Shown here piece by piece: positions 49,724 to 59,689 of a DNA stretch of 64,000 nt. The DNA comes from Candidatus Gastranaerophilales bacterium (GTDB taxonomy: Bacteria; Cyanobacteriota; Vampirovibrionia; Gastranaerophilales; Gastranaerophilaceae). How positions within the stretch are numbered: the first letter of the stretch is position 1; each line of letters starts with the position of its first letter. The DNA is taken from positions 1 to 64,000 of the forward strand of contig CALUWD010000001.1 in NCBI GenBank assembly GCA_944324385.1, given 5' to 3'. The notes under the pieces were generated by a model that was given only the letters and a program-made list of their open reading frames with translations, made no database searches and was not told the DNA's origin. A program made the translations under genes and the position numbers.

Positions 49724-50390
49724 ATATAGACTAAAATTAACTAAATACGGCGAGTTAAAATATATTTCACATCTTGATTGGCAAAATTTGATAATTAAAA
49801 CACTAAGGAGATGTGAGCTTAAGCTTGTATTGACTGAAGGTTTTAATAAAATACCAAAAACTGGATTTTCGCCTGCACTACCGTTGTTTATTGAAAGTGA
49901 ATGTGAGCTTGTTTATTTTCAAACTTACGAGCCATTGCCAATAAATTTCAAAGAGATTTTTGAAAATAATACAAATAAAAATGTAAAACTTTTGGAATGC
50001 AGAGATTTTTCTGATGTGTCAACTAAATTGCCACCGCTTGATACACTTATTCAGTGGGCAAAGTACGAGGCAAGACCAATACTCAACAAAAATGAGAGTA
50101 TTTTAAATTTTAAAGATATAGAGTATAATACAGAAAAATGTTTATCTTGCGATGAAATTTTAATCGAAAGAAAAACAAAAAAAGGTTTAAATAAGGTTAT
50201 TAATTATCGAAAATCTTTAAATTCATTGGAATTTAAAGACGGCAGGTTGACTTTTATTTTAAAAACAGGTCAGGATGCGGATATCCCTTCTTTGCGTGCG
50301 GATGAATTCTTAAAAAAAATATATGGTGAAAATTATATATTTAACGTTAAAAGAATATGTTTTTTCGATAAAGACTTAAAAGTTTTATAA
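49704..50390 (+). CDS. DUF2344 (TIGR03936) protein
   Basis: 228 residues. YRLKLTKYGELKYISHLDWQNLI, EGFNKIPKTGFSPALPLFIESECE and a basic C-terminal tail with CLSCDE match DUF2344. In many bacteria this domain is fused to, or adjacent to, a radical SAM protein and followed by rng, a very conserved pair. Here the radical SAM part is absent. It lies 19 bases before rng. Confidence 0.88.
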   Translation: MQQKVHKYRLKLTKYGELKYISHLDWQNLIIKTLRRCELKLVLTEGFNKIPKTGFSPALPLFIESECELVYFQTYEPLPINFKEIFENNTNKNVKLLECRDFSDVSTKLPPLDTLIQWAKYEARPILNKNESILNFKDIEYNTEKCLSCDEILIERKTKKGLNKVINYRKSLNSLEFKDGRLTFILKTGQDADIPSLRADEFLKKIYGENYIFNVKRICFFDKDLKVL

Positions 50391-50409
50391 GATTTAAAAG
50401 GATTTATTT

Positions 50410-52161
50410 ATGTCAAAAAAAATTGTTATTTCTGAAAAAGACAACATAGCTGCAGTTATTGAAAATAATAAGGTAAATGAATTTTTTGTCTCTAAGGGCG
50501 ATGTTCTTATGGGAGATGTTTATCTTGCGCGTGTTGATAATGTTCTGCCAAGCATCGAGGCTGCCTTTTTAGACGTCGGCATGAGCGATAAAATGGCGTT
50601 TATTCACGCAAATGACATTGCCGGTAAAGGACCTTTAAAAGATAAAGTTAAACCAAATCAAAAACTTATTGTTCAGGTTGAAAAAGAGCCCACAGGGCAC
50701 AAAGGGCCAAGGGTAACAACATCTCTAAGTCTGCCTGGTAGATTTTTGGTGCTTTTACCTGATGAAACTGGCGTAAACGTTTCAAGGAAAATCGTTTCTA
50801 ACAAAGAAAGAGCGAGATTAAAATCTATTGTAAGTTTGCTAAAGCCTGTAGGTGTGGGTGTAATTGTAAGAACAGAAGCTGAAGGTCAATCAGAAGCTGA
50901 AATTCAAGAAGATATTGAAATTTTACTTGAAAAATGGAATTCAATTGTCACTGCTGCAGATAGCGCAAATCCTCCTTGTCTTTTGTATCGCGACCAAGAT
51001 TTGCTCTACAGGGTAATTCGTGAAGCGTGCAGTGAAGATGTTGAAGAAATAGTCGTCGATACTCCATTTGCGCTGCATCGCACAACGCAGCTTTTACAAC
51101 ATTGGAATATGAATGTAAAAGTTTCTATGCATAAGGGTAACGAGCCCTTACTTGTTGCAACCGGTGTAAATAAAGAAATACACGCGGCATTGCAAACAAA
51201 GGTTAATTTGCCATTAGGTGGATATTTGTTTATACAGCAAACTGAAGCATTGACAGTAGTGGACGTTAACAGTGGTAAATTTACAAGTTCAGCTACTCAG
51301 GCAGAAACAATTTTAAAAACTAATTTACAAGCTGCAGATGAGATTGCGCGCCAATTAAAGCTTAGAAACATTGGTGGAATGGTGATTGTCGATTTTATTG
51401 ATATGGTATCCAGAATGGATAAACTTGCCGTTCTTGAGCATTTTGAACTTGCACTTGAAAAAGACAAGGCAAAACCTCAGATTGGTCAGCTTTCTGATTT
51501 GGGTCTAGTTGAGTTAACCCGCCATAGGCAGGGGCAGTCATTAGCTGAAATATTTACTAAAAAATGCGATAAATGTGGTGGACAAGGCTTTGTTATTGAA
51601 GATTTGAAATTTCAAACACCCAATGCTCAGGGTGAGGCAAGGGCAAAAATGAACAAGATAAAAGGCCCATTTTCATCAAACTTTAATACTGATGCTAAGC
51701 CTAACAATAATCAGCAAAAGTTTAATAAAAAAGATAAAAGAAATAAATTTAACAAAGATTTTAATAAGCAAAATGAAAATGTCGAAAATCCTGTAAGTAC
51801 TGTAGAGGATGTTCAAGTTGATACCCCAACAGATGTAATTATTGAAACCGCTGTTGGAAAAATATTTGAAGTTGAAATACCAAGCGAACAAACCCCTCAA
51901 GTTCAGGAAAAAGTAAACGAGGTTATTGAAGAAGTAAAACAAGAGACTCCTGTGGAAATAGCAACAGAACCACAAGAAGCTCCGTCTGATGATACTCAAA
52001 AACCAAAAAAAGTTTCAAGAAAAGCTAAAAAATCTCAGAAAAAAGAGGCTCAAAAAACTGAAGCAATCCAAGAAGAAGTAAAGGCTGAAACTGAAGCTGA
52101 GCTTGAGAGTACAAAGCCAAAACGCACAGTAAGAAGGACAAGGAAAGCTAAAAATGCGTAA
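50410..52161 (+). CDS. rng: Ribonuclease E/G
   Basis: 583 residues. S1 domain near the N-terminus (GDVLMGDVYLARVDNVLPSIEAAFLDVG), catalytic DVNSGKFTSS with VIVDFID, and the zinc-link CDKCGGQG. The catalytic core ends about residue 410 and a low-complexity Glu/Lys/Asn-rich tail follows, more like RNase E in its tail length than RNase G. It processes rRNA, tRNA and decays mRNA. The stop overlaps the next gene by 8 bases. Confidence 0.93.
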   Translation: MSKKIVISEKDNIAAVIENNKVNEFFVSKGDVLMGDVYLARVDNVLPSIEAAFLDVGMSDKMAFIHANDIAGKGPLKDKVKPNQKLIVQVEKEPTGHKGPRVTTSLSLPGRFLVLLPDETGVNVSRKIVSNKERARLKSIVSLLKPVGVGVIVRTEAEGQSEAEIQEDIEILLEKWNSIVTAADSANPPCLLYRDQDLLYRVIREACSEDVEEIVVDTPFALHRTTQLLQHWNMNVKVSMHKGNEPLLVATGVNKEIHAALQTKVNLPLGGYLFIQQTEALTVVDVNSGKFTSSATQAETILKTNLQAADEIARQLKLRNIGGMVIVDFIDMVSRMDKLAVLEHFELALEKDKAKPQIGQLSDLGLVELTRHRQGQSLAEIFTKKCDKCGGQGFVIEDLKFQTPNAQGEARAKMNKIKGPFSSNFNTDAKPNNNQQKFNKKDKRNKFNKDFNKQNENVENPVSTVEDVQVDTPTDVIIETAVGKIFEVEIPSEQTPQVQEKVNEVIEEVKQETPVEIATEPQEAPSDDTQKPKKVSRKAKKSQKKEAQKTEAIQEEVKAETEAELESTKPKRTVRRTRKAKNA

Positions 52162-52660
52162 AACTTTAATTTCTTTATTTGTATTTTTGTTTATGTTTTC
52201 AAATTCACTTGTATTTGCTCAAGCTGAGCAAACTACATTTGAAGATGATATTCAAGTTGTTCAAAGCGAAACTGTTGATACAAACGAAACTGTTAATAAT
52301 GAACAAGAAAATGACATAGACAAGCTTAATGAAGAAATGGGGCTTGGCGAGCAAAGACAAATAGTGATTGATGATGTTCAAAGCTCGCCAAATGATAATA
52401 AAGCTTTAACCAAAAAAGTTGTGCCTGATACGCGCTCAGAGCTTACAAAAATGGTTAAAATGTTCTTAAAAGTAATGCTGGCGGTGGCAATCAGTTCGGT
52501 TGTTATTTTTGTTGTGCTGTTGTTTGTCAGACGCTTTTATGCTCCAATGGTCACTCTTGAAGATTTAAATGCGGATGAAGATAAGAAAATTACACTTGAT
52601 ACTCCGCAAAATAAAAATGAGGCACTAAAGACTTTTTTGGATAAAACCAAGGAGATGTAG
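52154..52660 (+). CDS. Exported single-pass membrane protein of unknown function
   Basis: 168 residues. A signal peptide (MRKTLISLFVFLFMFSNSLVFAQA) precedes an acidic, Gln/Asn/Asp-rich extracytoplasmic part (about 25-95), a membrane segment (VMLAVAISSVVIFVVLLFV, about 108-126) and a short cytoplasmic tail. It overlaps rng by 8 bases, suggesting co-expression. Unknown function; it could be an anchor or partner for the RNase or envelope proteins. Confidence 0.8.
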   Translation: MRKTLISLFVFLFMFSNSLVFAQAEQTTFEDDIQVVQSETVDTNETVNNEQENDIDKLNEEMGLGEQRQIVIDDVQSSPNDNKALTKKVVPDTRSELTKMVKMFLKVMLAVAISSVVIFVVLLFVRRFYAPMVTLEDLNADEDKKITLDTPQNKNEALKTFLDKTKEM

Positions 52661-52879
52661 CTAAAAAGCACTTTGATGTGGTTTTCCGTGTGTCTTTAAA
52701 AGCATTTCAACAATTTTTGGCATTTGACACACAAAGGAATACTTTGAAATTTCAATCGAGCATTTTTTGCAGTTACAATTAATCGAATAGCACTCACACG
52801 CTTGAGGGGTCCAGTTTTGCGTTAGTGAATCCGATACCTCGCCATTTGTTTGAGGGATAAAAACTTCGGAATTATTCAT
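52661..52879 (-). CDS. Small cysteine-rich protein
   Basis: 72 residues. The centre has the cluster CECYSINCNCKKCSI, with CQMPKIVEML later; seven cysteines in total. This is similar to small metal-binding or zinc-finger-like proteins, but I recognise no family. AGAGGTG lies 6 bases before the ATG, supporting that it is a real gene. It is convergent with and abuts the membrane protein at 52154. No function assigned. Confidence 0.7.
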   Translation of the reverse strand: MNNSEVFIPQTNGEVSDSLTQNWTPQACECYSINCNCKKCSIEISKYSFVCQMPKIVEMLLKTHGKPHQSAF

Positions 52880-53039
52880 ATCAACACCTCTGAAACTTAC
52901 CCTATATACTTATTTTAAACCTCTTTTTTGGCATTTTTATCCTGTATTTAGACTATGATTGTAAATATTTTTATAAATCGTGCACTAAAACTTATTTTTT
53001 GATACAATTGGTTTTGAGGAAGTTATATTTGTTGGGATT

Positions 53040-54350
53040 ATGAAAGATAGAATAACATTATTGCTTATAATTTCTTGCCTTTTGGCTTTTTTGGTTGTGT
53101 TTCAAAACTATTTTAGGACATCTTATGCGGTTGTTTTTCTAATTTGTTTTATGGCACTTTACATGCTTTATATGTACCTTTCAATCAAGCATCAAAGGCG
53201 CAAACTTAGGAAAAATCCGCAAAGTAAAGAATGCACCTATAAACCTTTTATTTCTATTATGATTCCTTGTCATAATGAGCATGAAGTTATTTTAGATACT
53301 GTTAAAAATATTATTAATGTTAATTATAACGATTTTGAACTGATTTTGATTGATGACCGCTCAACAGATGATACTGCGCAAATTATAAAGGAGCTAGAAG
53401 CAAATGACCCTAAAATTAAAGCGTTAATTAGGGAAAAAACGGCTTTCCCTGGAAAATCAGCAGTATTAAATGATGCACTTAAAATTGCCAAAGGCGAGGC
53501 TATACTTGTTTTTGACGCTGATGCAAGAATTGAGCCTGAATTTATAAACCTTCTTTTGCCAAAGTTAGAACCTGAAACAGTTGGTGCAGTTCAAGCCAGG
53601 AAAACAATAATAAATGCAAAACAGAATTTTTTGACTACATGCCAGTATAATGAATATGTTTTTGATTCTTATTTGCAAATAGGTCGTGATGCTGTAAAAG
53701 GAGCAGTTGAGCTTCGTGGTAATGGTGAAATAATTAAAAGAAAAGCGTTAGAAGACATTAATGGCTGGAATAATGAAACTATTACTGATGATTTAGATAT
53801 GTCAACAAGGCTTCATATAAAAGGTTGGGATATTCGCTTTTGTCAGGAAGCAATTGTTTTTGAGGAAGGTGTAATTTGCTTTAGTGCTCTTATTCGCCAG
53901 CGTCGTCGTTGGGTTGAAGGCAGTATAAGAAGATATTTGGAATTTGCAAAAGACGTATTTTTCTCAAAAGATATGTCACTAAGAGTTGGTTTTGACTTAA
54001 TTGCCTATATTTCAGAGTTTTTATTGCCGTTTTGGCTTATAGCAGAATTATTTATACAGGCTTTTAAATTTGTTCGCGGTTATGAGGACAGCATTTTAAC
54101 TTCTATAATTTTACTGTTTTGCACAGGTGTATTTTTTGCCTGCGGACTTATATATTCTTTGATAAAATATTCCCATTATGGATTTTTCAGGGCTGTATGG
54201 GAGGCAATAATTACCGCTGTTTATTTTGTTGTTATTTGGTTCCCTATTGCAATGTTTATAATTTTCAAAATTATATTTACAAAAAAATCTATGGACTGGG
54301 GAAAAACTCAACACGGTGTTGTGAGTGAGTGCTGTGGAGGTCAGAACTAA
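53040..54350 (+). CDS. Membrane glycosyltransferase family 2
   Basis: 436 residues. Two N-terminal membrane segments (about 5-22 and 29-48), a GT-A domain with IPCHNE, DDRSTDDT, DAD (159-161) and QRRRW, and two to four C-terminal membrane segments. This is the processive GT2 plan used by cellulose, hyaluronan or poly-GlcNAc synthases. It lies directly before murC, whose start overlaps its stop by 1 base. A GATACAAT-like box lies about 40 bases upstream. Product unknown. Confidence 0.92.
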   Translation: MKDRITLLLIISCLLAFLVVFQNYFRTSYAVVFLICFMALYMLYMYLSIKHQRRKLRKNPQSKECTYKPFISIMIPCHNEHEVILDTVKNIINVNYNDFELILIDDRSTDDTAQIIKELEANDPKIKALIREKTAFPGKSAVLNDALKIAKGEAILVFDADARIEPEFINLLLPKLEPETVGAVQARKTIINAKQNFLTTCQYNEYVFDSYLQIGRDAVKGAVELRGNGEIIKRKALEDINGWNNETITDDLDMSTRLHIKGWDIRFCQEAIVFEEGVICFSALIRQRRRWVEGSIRRYLEFAKDVFFSKDMSLRVGFDLIAYISEFLLPFWLIAELFIQAFKFVRGYEDSILTSIILLFCTGVFFACGLIYSLIKYSHYGFFRAVWEAIITAVYFVVIWFPIAMFIIFKIIFTKKSMDWGKTQHGVVSECCGGQN

Positions 54351-55738
54351 TGGATAGCTTTTCGCCTGATTATCACTTTATTGCAATTGGTGGAATTGGT
54401 CAAAGTGCGCTTGCAAGAATTCTTTTGCTCGAGGGAAAAAAAGTAAGCGGTTCTGATATTTCAAAGAGCAAATATGTTAAAAACCTTGAGGAGTTGGGCG
54501 CAAAGATATTTATTGGGCACAGTGGAGATAATATAGTTGGTTCGCCTGTCGTTGTTATTTCAAGTGCTATTAAAGATGATAATCCTGAACTAGTTGAGGC
54601 AAAAAAGAGAAATTTAAAGATTATTCATCGCTCAGATTTGCTAAAAATTATTTCAGACAATTACCCTTGTTTTATGGGTTTTTCAGGTACTCATGGCAAA
54701 ACTACAACAAGCGGATTGTGTGCTTATTTGCTGTCAAAGAGTGGATTTAAACCAGCTTACGCTATTGGTGGAATAATCCCTGAAATCAATACTAACGGTG
54801 ACTGTGAAGATAAAAATACACCGTTTTTTGTGGCAGAGCTTGATGAGAGCGATGGCACAATTGTTAAATATTCTCCAAAATTTTTATTGATTAACAATCT
54901 TGAAGCAGACCATTTAGATTTTTACAAAAATGGTTTAGATGATATTTTAAAAACTTTTACAAGACTTCTAAATTCACTTAAATCTGACGCGAAAGTATTG
55001 ATAAATCTCGATAACAAGGGTAATTTGGAGCTTATAAAAAATAATCCTGATTTTAAAAATTTTATTGGTTGTGCTATAGAAAATAAAAGTGCGAAATATA
55101 GGGCAGAAAATATAGAGCTTGACGTACTGAGTTCGTCTTTTGATCTATGCGTCAATAATTCACCCATCGGTAAGATTGAGCTTTCAATCCCTGGGTTGCA
55201 TAATATCTCAAATGCACTTGGCGTTGCCTCAATGCTCTTAGAAGCTGGAGTTGATTTTCAGGCAATTAAACCATATTTTAAAACTTTCTCTGGCATGGGC
55301 AGGCGTTTTCAAAAATCTGCCGAATTTAATTCAATAAGAGTGATTGATGATTATGCGCACCATCCTCAGGAAATAAAAGCTACCCTTGAAGCTGTTAAAA
55401 ATTATAAGGACGGTCGTGTTGTTGCAATTTTTCAACCTCACAGATATTCTAGATTTCAGGGCTTTTATGAGGATTTTTTAGCTGCTTTTGATTCTACTGA
55501 TTATGTTGCTGTACTTGATGTTTATGCTGCTGGGGAAAAATTTCAGGGTGGCAAAACTCCAGAGGATTTTGCAAGTGATTTAGGCGCAAAAGCAAAATAT
55601 TTTGAAGGCAGTATAGAGCAAGCAGCAAAAAATATATTTCCAAAACTTCAAAAAAATGATATTGTTTTTACTTTTGGTGCAGGCGATGTTACAAAGATGG
55701 GCGAGGTGTTAAATGGATTGCACTTGCTCGAAAAATAG
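54350..55738 (+). CDS. murC: UDP-N-acetylmuramate-L-alanine ligase
   Basis: 462 residues from the ATG at 54350, chosen because GGAGG precedes it; a GTG at 54329 would add seven residues. FIAIGGIGQSALARILL at the N-terminus, the P-loop GTHGKTTTSG, and the C-terminal DDYAHHPQEIKATL and FQPHRYSR motifs are MurC. It adds the first amino acid to UDP-MurNAc. Its stop lies within murB (26-base overlap). Confidence 0.97.
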   Translation: MDSFSPDYHFIAIGGIGQSALARILLLEGKKVSGSDISKSKYVKNLEELGAKIFIGHSGDNIVGSPVVVISSAIKDDNPELVEAKKRNLKIIHRSDLLKIISDNYPCFMGFSGTHGKTTTSGLCAYLLSKSGFKPAYAIGGIIPEINTNGDCEDKNTPFFVAELDESDGTIVKYSPKFLLINNLEADHLDFYKNGLDDILKTFTRLLNSLKSDAKVLINLDNKGNLELIKNNPDFKNFIGCAIENKSAKYRAENIELDVLSSSFDLCVNNSPIGKIELSIPGLHNISNALGVASMLLEAGVDFQAIKPYFKTFSGMGRRFQKSAEFNSIRVIDDYAHHPQEIKATLEAVKNYKDGRVVAIFQPHRYSRFQGFYEDFLAAFDSTDYVAVLDVYAAGEKFQGGKTPEDFASDLGAKAKYFEGSIEQAAKNIFPKLQKNDIVFTFGAGDVTKMGEVLNGLHLLEK

Positions 55739-56660
55739 TATTGAATTTTATAAAAATTTTCAATTACAAAATTTTAATACACTAAAAATGTCATCAATTG
55801 CCGATATTGCTTTTTTTCCAAAAAGCGAAAGTGAAATGTGTTCAATTTTTAAAATGTACGACAAGGTCCATATCCTTGGCTGGGGCTCAAATACTCTCTT
55901 TTCTTCGCTTGGCGTAAGAGAACCTGTTGTTATTACAAAAAAAATGTCTGATATATCTTTTCGCAAGGATATTGTTGAAGTAGAAGCTGGTGCGTCAGTT
56001 CAAAAGCTTTCTGTTGAAGCTTATAATAATTCATTAAGTGGATTTGAATTTTTAATTGGTATTCCAGCAAGTTTAGGCGGTGCTGTTGCAATGAACGCTG
56101 GCGCGCATGAGCAGTCAATTTCAGACACTATAATATGCGCAAGGGTTTATGATACTCTTGAGAAAAAAGTTTTGACTTTTTCAAAAGATGAACTTGTTTT
56201 TTCGTATAGAAATTCAATAATTAAACAAAACTACCCAAGATATGTGGTTTTGAGCGCTAAATTCCAGCTCCAAAAAAAGGATAAGCTTGAGATTAAAAAA
56301 AGAATGGATGAAAATACTGAATTTAGAAAAAGAGTTCAGCCAAGCCTTGTTTTACCAAATTTGGGCAGTGTTTTTAAAAATCCTGTATTACCTGATGGAG
56401 AAAAACTCAGCGCAGGCATGCTTGTTGACAAGTGTGGACTTAAGGGCTTTCATATTGGCAATGCTGGCGTATGGGAAAACCATGGTAATTTTGTTATAAA
56501 TTATCACAATTGTACATCAAGTGACTATACAAATGTAATAAAGAAGATGTATGATAGTGTAAAAGAAAAATTTAATATTGAGCTGGAGTGCGAAATAGTT
56601 TATGCAGGACAGCTTAGCGAGTTTGAGGATAAAGTATGGAAACAATTGAAAAAAAATTAA
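55713..56660 (+). CDS. murB: UDP-N-acetylenolpyruvoylglucosamine reductase
   Basis: 315 residues. LGWGSNTLFSSLG forms the FAD-binding loop (usually GxGSNxL), then GIPASLGGAVAMNAGAHEQS, FSYRNSIIKQ and PNLGSVFKNP with the terminal proton-donor Glu region. It is type II, without the extra loop. It starts inside murC and ends inside ddl, so the order murC-murB-ddl-ftsQ is one operon. The first ten residues contain two cysteines of unclear importance. Confidence 0.96.
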   Translation: MDCTCSKNSIEFYKNFQLQNFNTLKMSSIADIAFFPKSESEMCSIFKMYDKVHILGWGSNTLFSSLGVREPVVITKKMSDISFRKDIVEVEAGASVQKLSVEAYNNSLSGFEFLIGIPASLGGAVAMNAGAHEQSISDTIICARVYDTLEKKVLTFSKDELVFSYRNSIIKQNYPRYVVLSAKFQLQKKDKLEIKKRMDENTEFRKRVQPSLVLPNLGSVFKNPVLPDGEKLSAGMLVDKCGLKGFHIGNAGVWENHGNFVINYHNCTSSDYTNVIKKMYDSVKEKFNIELECEIVYAGQLSEFEDKVWKQLKKN

Positions 56661-57589
56661 ATAAAGAGTCTAAAATAGCTGTTTTGTGTGGAGGAATGTC
56701 GGCAGAACGTGATGTTTCTTTAAGAAGCGGCAAAAATGTTTTTAATGCGCTAATTGAATTGGGCTATAAAAATGCTGAGTTGGTTGATGTAGATAGAAAT
56801 ATTGCAAAAGTTTTAAGTGAAGGCAGATTTGAATATGCCTTTAATGTTTTGCATGGCAGATACGGTGAAGATGGTTGTATACAGGGGCTTTTAGAGATTG
56901 CAGGTATAAAATATACAGGCTGCAAGGTGAAATCAAGCGCAATTTGTATGGATAAAGAAACTACAAAAAATATTCTTGCTCCACACGCAATTCCTTTGAT
57001 TTCTTCAGTTTGCGTGAGTGATGAGAGCGAGCTGGAACAGTGTGTTAAGGGGCTTGATTATCCTCTTATGGTAAAGCCTGTAAAAGAAGGCTCGAGTATT
57101 GGCATGAGCAAGGTTGATAATCTTCAAGAGCTTAAAGATGCTTTTAAACTTGCGCAAAAGTCGGATAAGAAAATTCTAATAGAAGAATATTATCAAGGTA
57201 AAAGTGCTACGGTTGGCGTTTTACAGCGCAAGGTTAATGGAAAATTAGAAACTTTTGCCACACCAATTTTAGGTTTTGAGACAAAAACACAGTGGTACGA
57301 TTATGAGGCAAAATATACAGAAGGCTTGACTAAATTCATTTTGCCTGCTGATTTTGATGAAAATATGACAAAAGAAATTCAAAATATCGCCATAAAATCC
57401 TTTGAGGCGTGCGAATGTAGTGGGCTTGCACGCGTTGATTTTTTGGTTTACAAGGATACACCATATGTCCTTGAAATTAATACAAATCCTGGGATGACAG
57501 ACTTAAGCGATTTACCTGCACAGGCAAATCATATGGGAATAGATTATAATAGTCTTGTAGAGTTAATTTTGCAAACTGCGGAGTTTTAA
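56636..57589 (+). CDS. ddl: D-alanine-D-alanine ligase
   Basis: 317 residues. CGGMSAERDVSLRSGKNV, LHGRYGEDGCIQGLLE, VKPVKEGSSIGMSKV and ARVDFLVYKDTPYVLEINTNPGMT are the canonical ATP-grasp motifs. It makes the D-Ala-D-Ala dipeptide for the peptidoglycan stem. It overlaps murB by 25 bases and is followed without gap by ftsQ. Confidence 0.97.
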   Translation: METIEKKLNKESKIAVLCGGMSAERDVSLRSGKNVFNALIELGYKNAELVDVDRNIAKVLSEGRFEYAFNVLHGRYGEDGCIQGLLEIAGIKYTGCKVKSSAICMDKETTKNILAPHAIPLISSVCVSDESELEQCVKGLDYPLMVKPVKEGSSIGMSKVDNLQELKDAFKLAQKSDKKILIEEYYQGKSATVGVLQRKVNGKLETFATPILGFETKTQWYDYEAKYTEGLTKFILPADFDENMTKEIQNIAIKSFEACECSGLARVDFLVYKDTPYVLEINTNPGMTDLSDLPAQANHMGIDYNSLVELILQTAEF

Positions 57590-58495
57590 ATGGGGCAAGA
57601 GTATTACAGAAGACGCCTTAGGGCAAATAAGATGCGAAGGTTAATTGCTTCGCGTCGAGTTGCTATTAGGAATTTTCGAATACTTCTTCGTATGTTTTTA
57701 ATTGTTGCAATTGCTATTTTTGGACTGAAAGTTTTAAAACTTTCAGGATGGTATTTGAACCAAGATTTGCTAGCGGTTGCGGACAGCAGGGTTATAAGAA
57801 TCGAAGGCAATGTTATTACGCCAAAGTATAAGATAGTTGATCTTGTAAGGCAGGTTGAACTACCAAATGTGCAGATTTTCAGGCTTGATACTACTGAAAT
57901 TGAAAAAAACCTTTTAAAATTACAACCAATTAAAAAGGTTTATATAAGAAGGCTTTGGCGTCCTGCAAGGATTAATATAATTATTGAAGAGCGCACACCT
58001 GTATTTTTAATTACTCCCGCGTTAAATGCTGAACCGATTTCTGCAATTACGACAGATGGTGTATTTATTGATAGAGAATACATGCCAATAAGCCCAAAAT
58101 TTCATACTTATAAAATCATTACATATGGAGTGCGTGGTGATGATTATGAAAAGTGGAATAAATCAAGAGTTGATGAGATTTTGCGCTTGACCAAGGCAAT
58201 TGAAACCTATGGTGGACAAAGAGTTGAATATATTGATTTAAGAAATCCAAATGATGTATATATTAAGCTTGAAAAGTTCTTGATTAGATTCGGAGAAATA
58301 AACGACACCGCGCTAAAAAGAGCTAAGTGGGTGGCTACAATTTTGCCTGAGGCTGAAAAATTCAAGCAAAAAATCAAATATATTGATTTAAGATGGGATG
58401 ATGCGCACTATATTAAGCTTGATGAGTCCTTGCCAAAGGCAGCACCTGTTGCGCCAAAGCAAGATGAGAAGGAGGATGATGAAATCGAGCCTTAG
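57590..58495 (+). CDS. ftsQ: FtsQ/DivIB-type cell division protein
   Basis: 301 residues. A short basic cytoplasmic N-terminus (KMRRLIASRRVAIRN), one membrane segment (LLRMFLIVAIAIFGLKVL, about 33-50), a POTRA domain (about 68-140, IEGNVITPKYKIVDLVRQVELPN) and an FtsQ beta domain. It ends in a charged tail. It bridges peptidoglycan synthesis and the division ring. The murC-murB-ddl-ftsQ order is conserved in many bacteria; ftsA/ftsZ do not follow because the next gene is on the opposite strand. Confidence 0.9.
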   Translation: MGQEYYRRRLRANKMRRLIASRRVAIRNFRILLRMFLIVAIAIFGLKVLKLSGWYLNQDLLAVADSRVIRIEGNVITPKYKIVDLVRQVELPNVQIFRLDTTEIEKNLLKLQPIKKVYIRRLWRPARINIIIEERTPVFLITPALNAEPISAITTDGVFIDREYMPISPKFHTYKIITYGVRGDDYEKWNKSRVDEILRLTKAIETYGGQRVEYIDLRNPNDVYIKLEKFLIRFGEINDTALKRAKWVATILPEAEKFKQKIKYIDLRWDDAHYIKLDESLPKAAPVAPKQDEKEDDEIEP

Positions 58496-59682
58496 AAATA
58501 ACTTTTAAAAAGTTCGAGTGCATTTGCTTCATTTATTTTCTTGAGCCCAATTTCTTCTTCAAGTTTGAAGCCAAAACTCTTTGCCGCTCTTGCACATTCG
58601 CATAACAATATTGCGTTGTCTGTAGTTGCGTACAATTCTTTTATTTTTTCACAGCAAGAGGGGTCATTAAGTGCAATTAGCGTGTTTATAGCTCTTTGCG
58701 CTCTTTTTTGTGATTTAAAAAGTTCTTCAGATATAATATCTACCTCAGAATGAAAGGCTTTTAATTTTTCATTTATATCCTTTATGCCCTTTAGGTAGTC
58801 TTTGTTTAAATCATAAGTGTAAATATTATCAGAGCAAATGAGTGTAAATACATTTTTTAAATCTGTCAAAACCCTCTGGGAGTATGAATCTTTTTTTAAA
58901 CTGTACTCTTGAGTGAATTCTAAAATATTAAAGTCAAGTGCAGTTTCAAGCCCTATATCTTCAGGGTAGGACGATATAATTTCGTCATAAAGTTTTAAAA
59001 TTTCATCTTTATTTAAGTAGTTTTTTAATTCTTTTAAATCATGCTTATATAATATTTCAGCTGCAATATTTGCTGCAAATGGCGAATTTTCAAGCTCTTT
59101 TAAAATTATGCTTATGTCATCTTTTTTTCCATAATTAATTAAAAATGTGATTGCGCTAAATTTTTTAAAATCATCATTTTCATTAAGCATTGAAATTGCC
59201 GTATTATGGCTTGTATAATCATTAAAGGCACCCAATGTGGTTGCGCAAGCTATTGATAAATCTGTATTTTCGCAAAATGCGTATTTTGAAAGTAATTCCA
59301 ATGCTAGTGGGTCATTTACCCTTTCAAAATATTTTGCAGCATATATTTTTTGATCATTAGTTCCATTTTCTAAAATTTCAAGAATTTCATCTGTTAGGTC
59401 TTCATTTGCAAATTTTAGCCAAATATTGTTTATAAATTGTCCTATTATTGGATTATACGTTTTTGCAAATTCAAATGTGCTTTTAAAATTATTTTCATTA
59501 GCTGCCAGAGTAAGCTGTTTTAAAATTTTATCTATAATAAAATCAAACATTTGCTCAGAATTATCGCAAATTGTCTTAAAGCTTTCTGTATCACAAGTAT
59601 TTAACATTTCAAAAGCTGCTTTTTTTGATAACTCATTATCCTTAGAAATAAGATTTATTGCGTTTTGTGTTGTTAAATTCAT
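58492..59682 (-). CDS. HEAT-like repeat protein
   Basis: 396 residues, helical throughout, with repeats like NDQKIYAAKYFERVNDPLALELLSKYAF and SIACATTLGAFNDYTSHNTAISML. These resemble HEAT or PBS-lyase type repeats. No catalytic or membrane motif. It may be a protein-interaction scaffold. It overlaps ftsQ by 4 bases convergently, and a TATAAT at 59690-59695 (this strand) ends 7 bases before the ATG. Confidence 0.8.
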   Translation of the reverse strand: MNLTTQNAINLISKDNELSKKAAFEMLNTCDTESFKTICDNSEQMFDFIIDKILKQLTLAANENNFKSTFEFAKTYNPIIGQFINNIWLKFANEDLTDEILEILENGTNDQKIYAAKYFERVNDPLALELLSKYAFCENTDLSIACATTLGAFNDYTSHNTAISMLNENDDFKKFSAITFLINYGKKDDISIILKELENSPFAANIAAEILYKHDLKELKNYLNKDEILKLYDEIISSYPEDIGLETALDFNILEFTQEYSLKKDSYSQRVLTDLKNVFTLICSDNIYTYDLNKDYLKGIKDINEKLKAFHSEVDIISEELFKSQKRAQRAINTLIALNDPSCCEKIKELYATTDNAILLCECARAAKSFGFKLEEEIGLKKINEANALELFKSYF

Positions 59683-59689
59683 GTTTACA

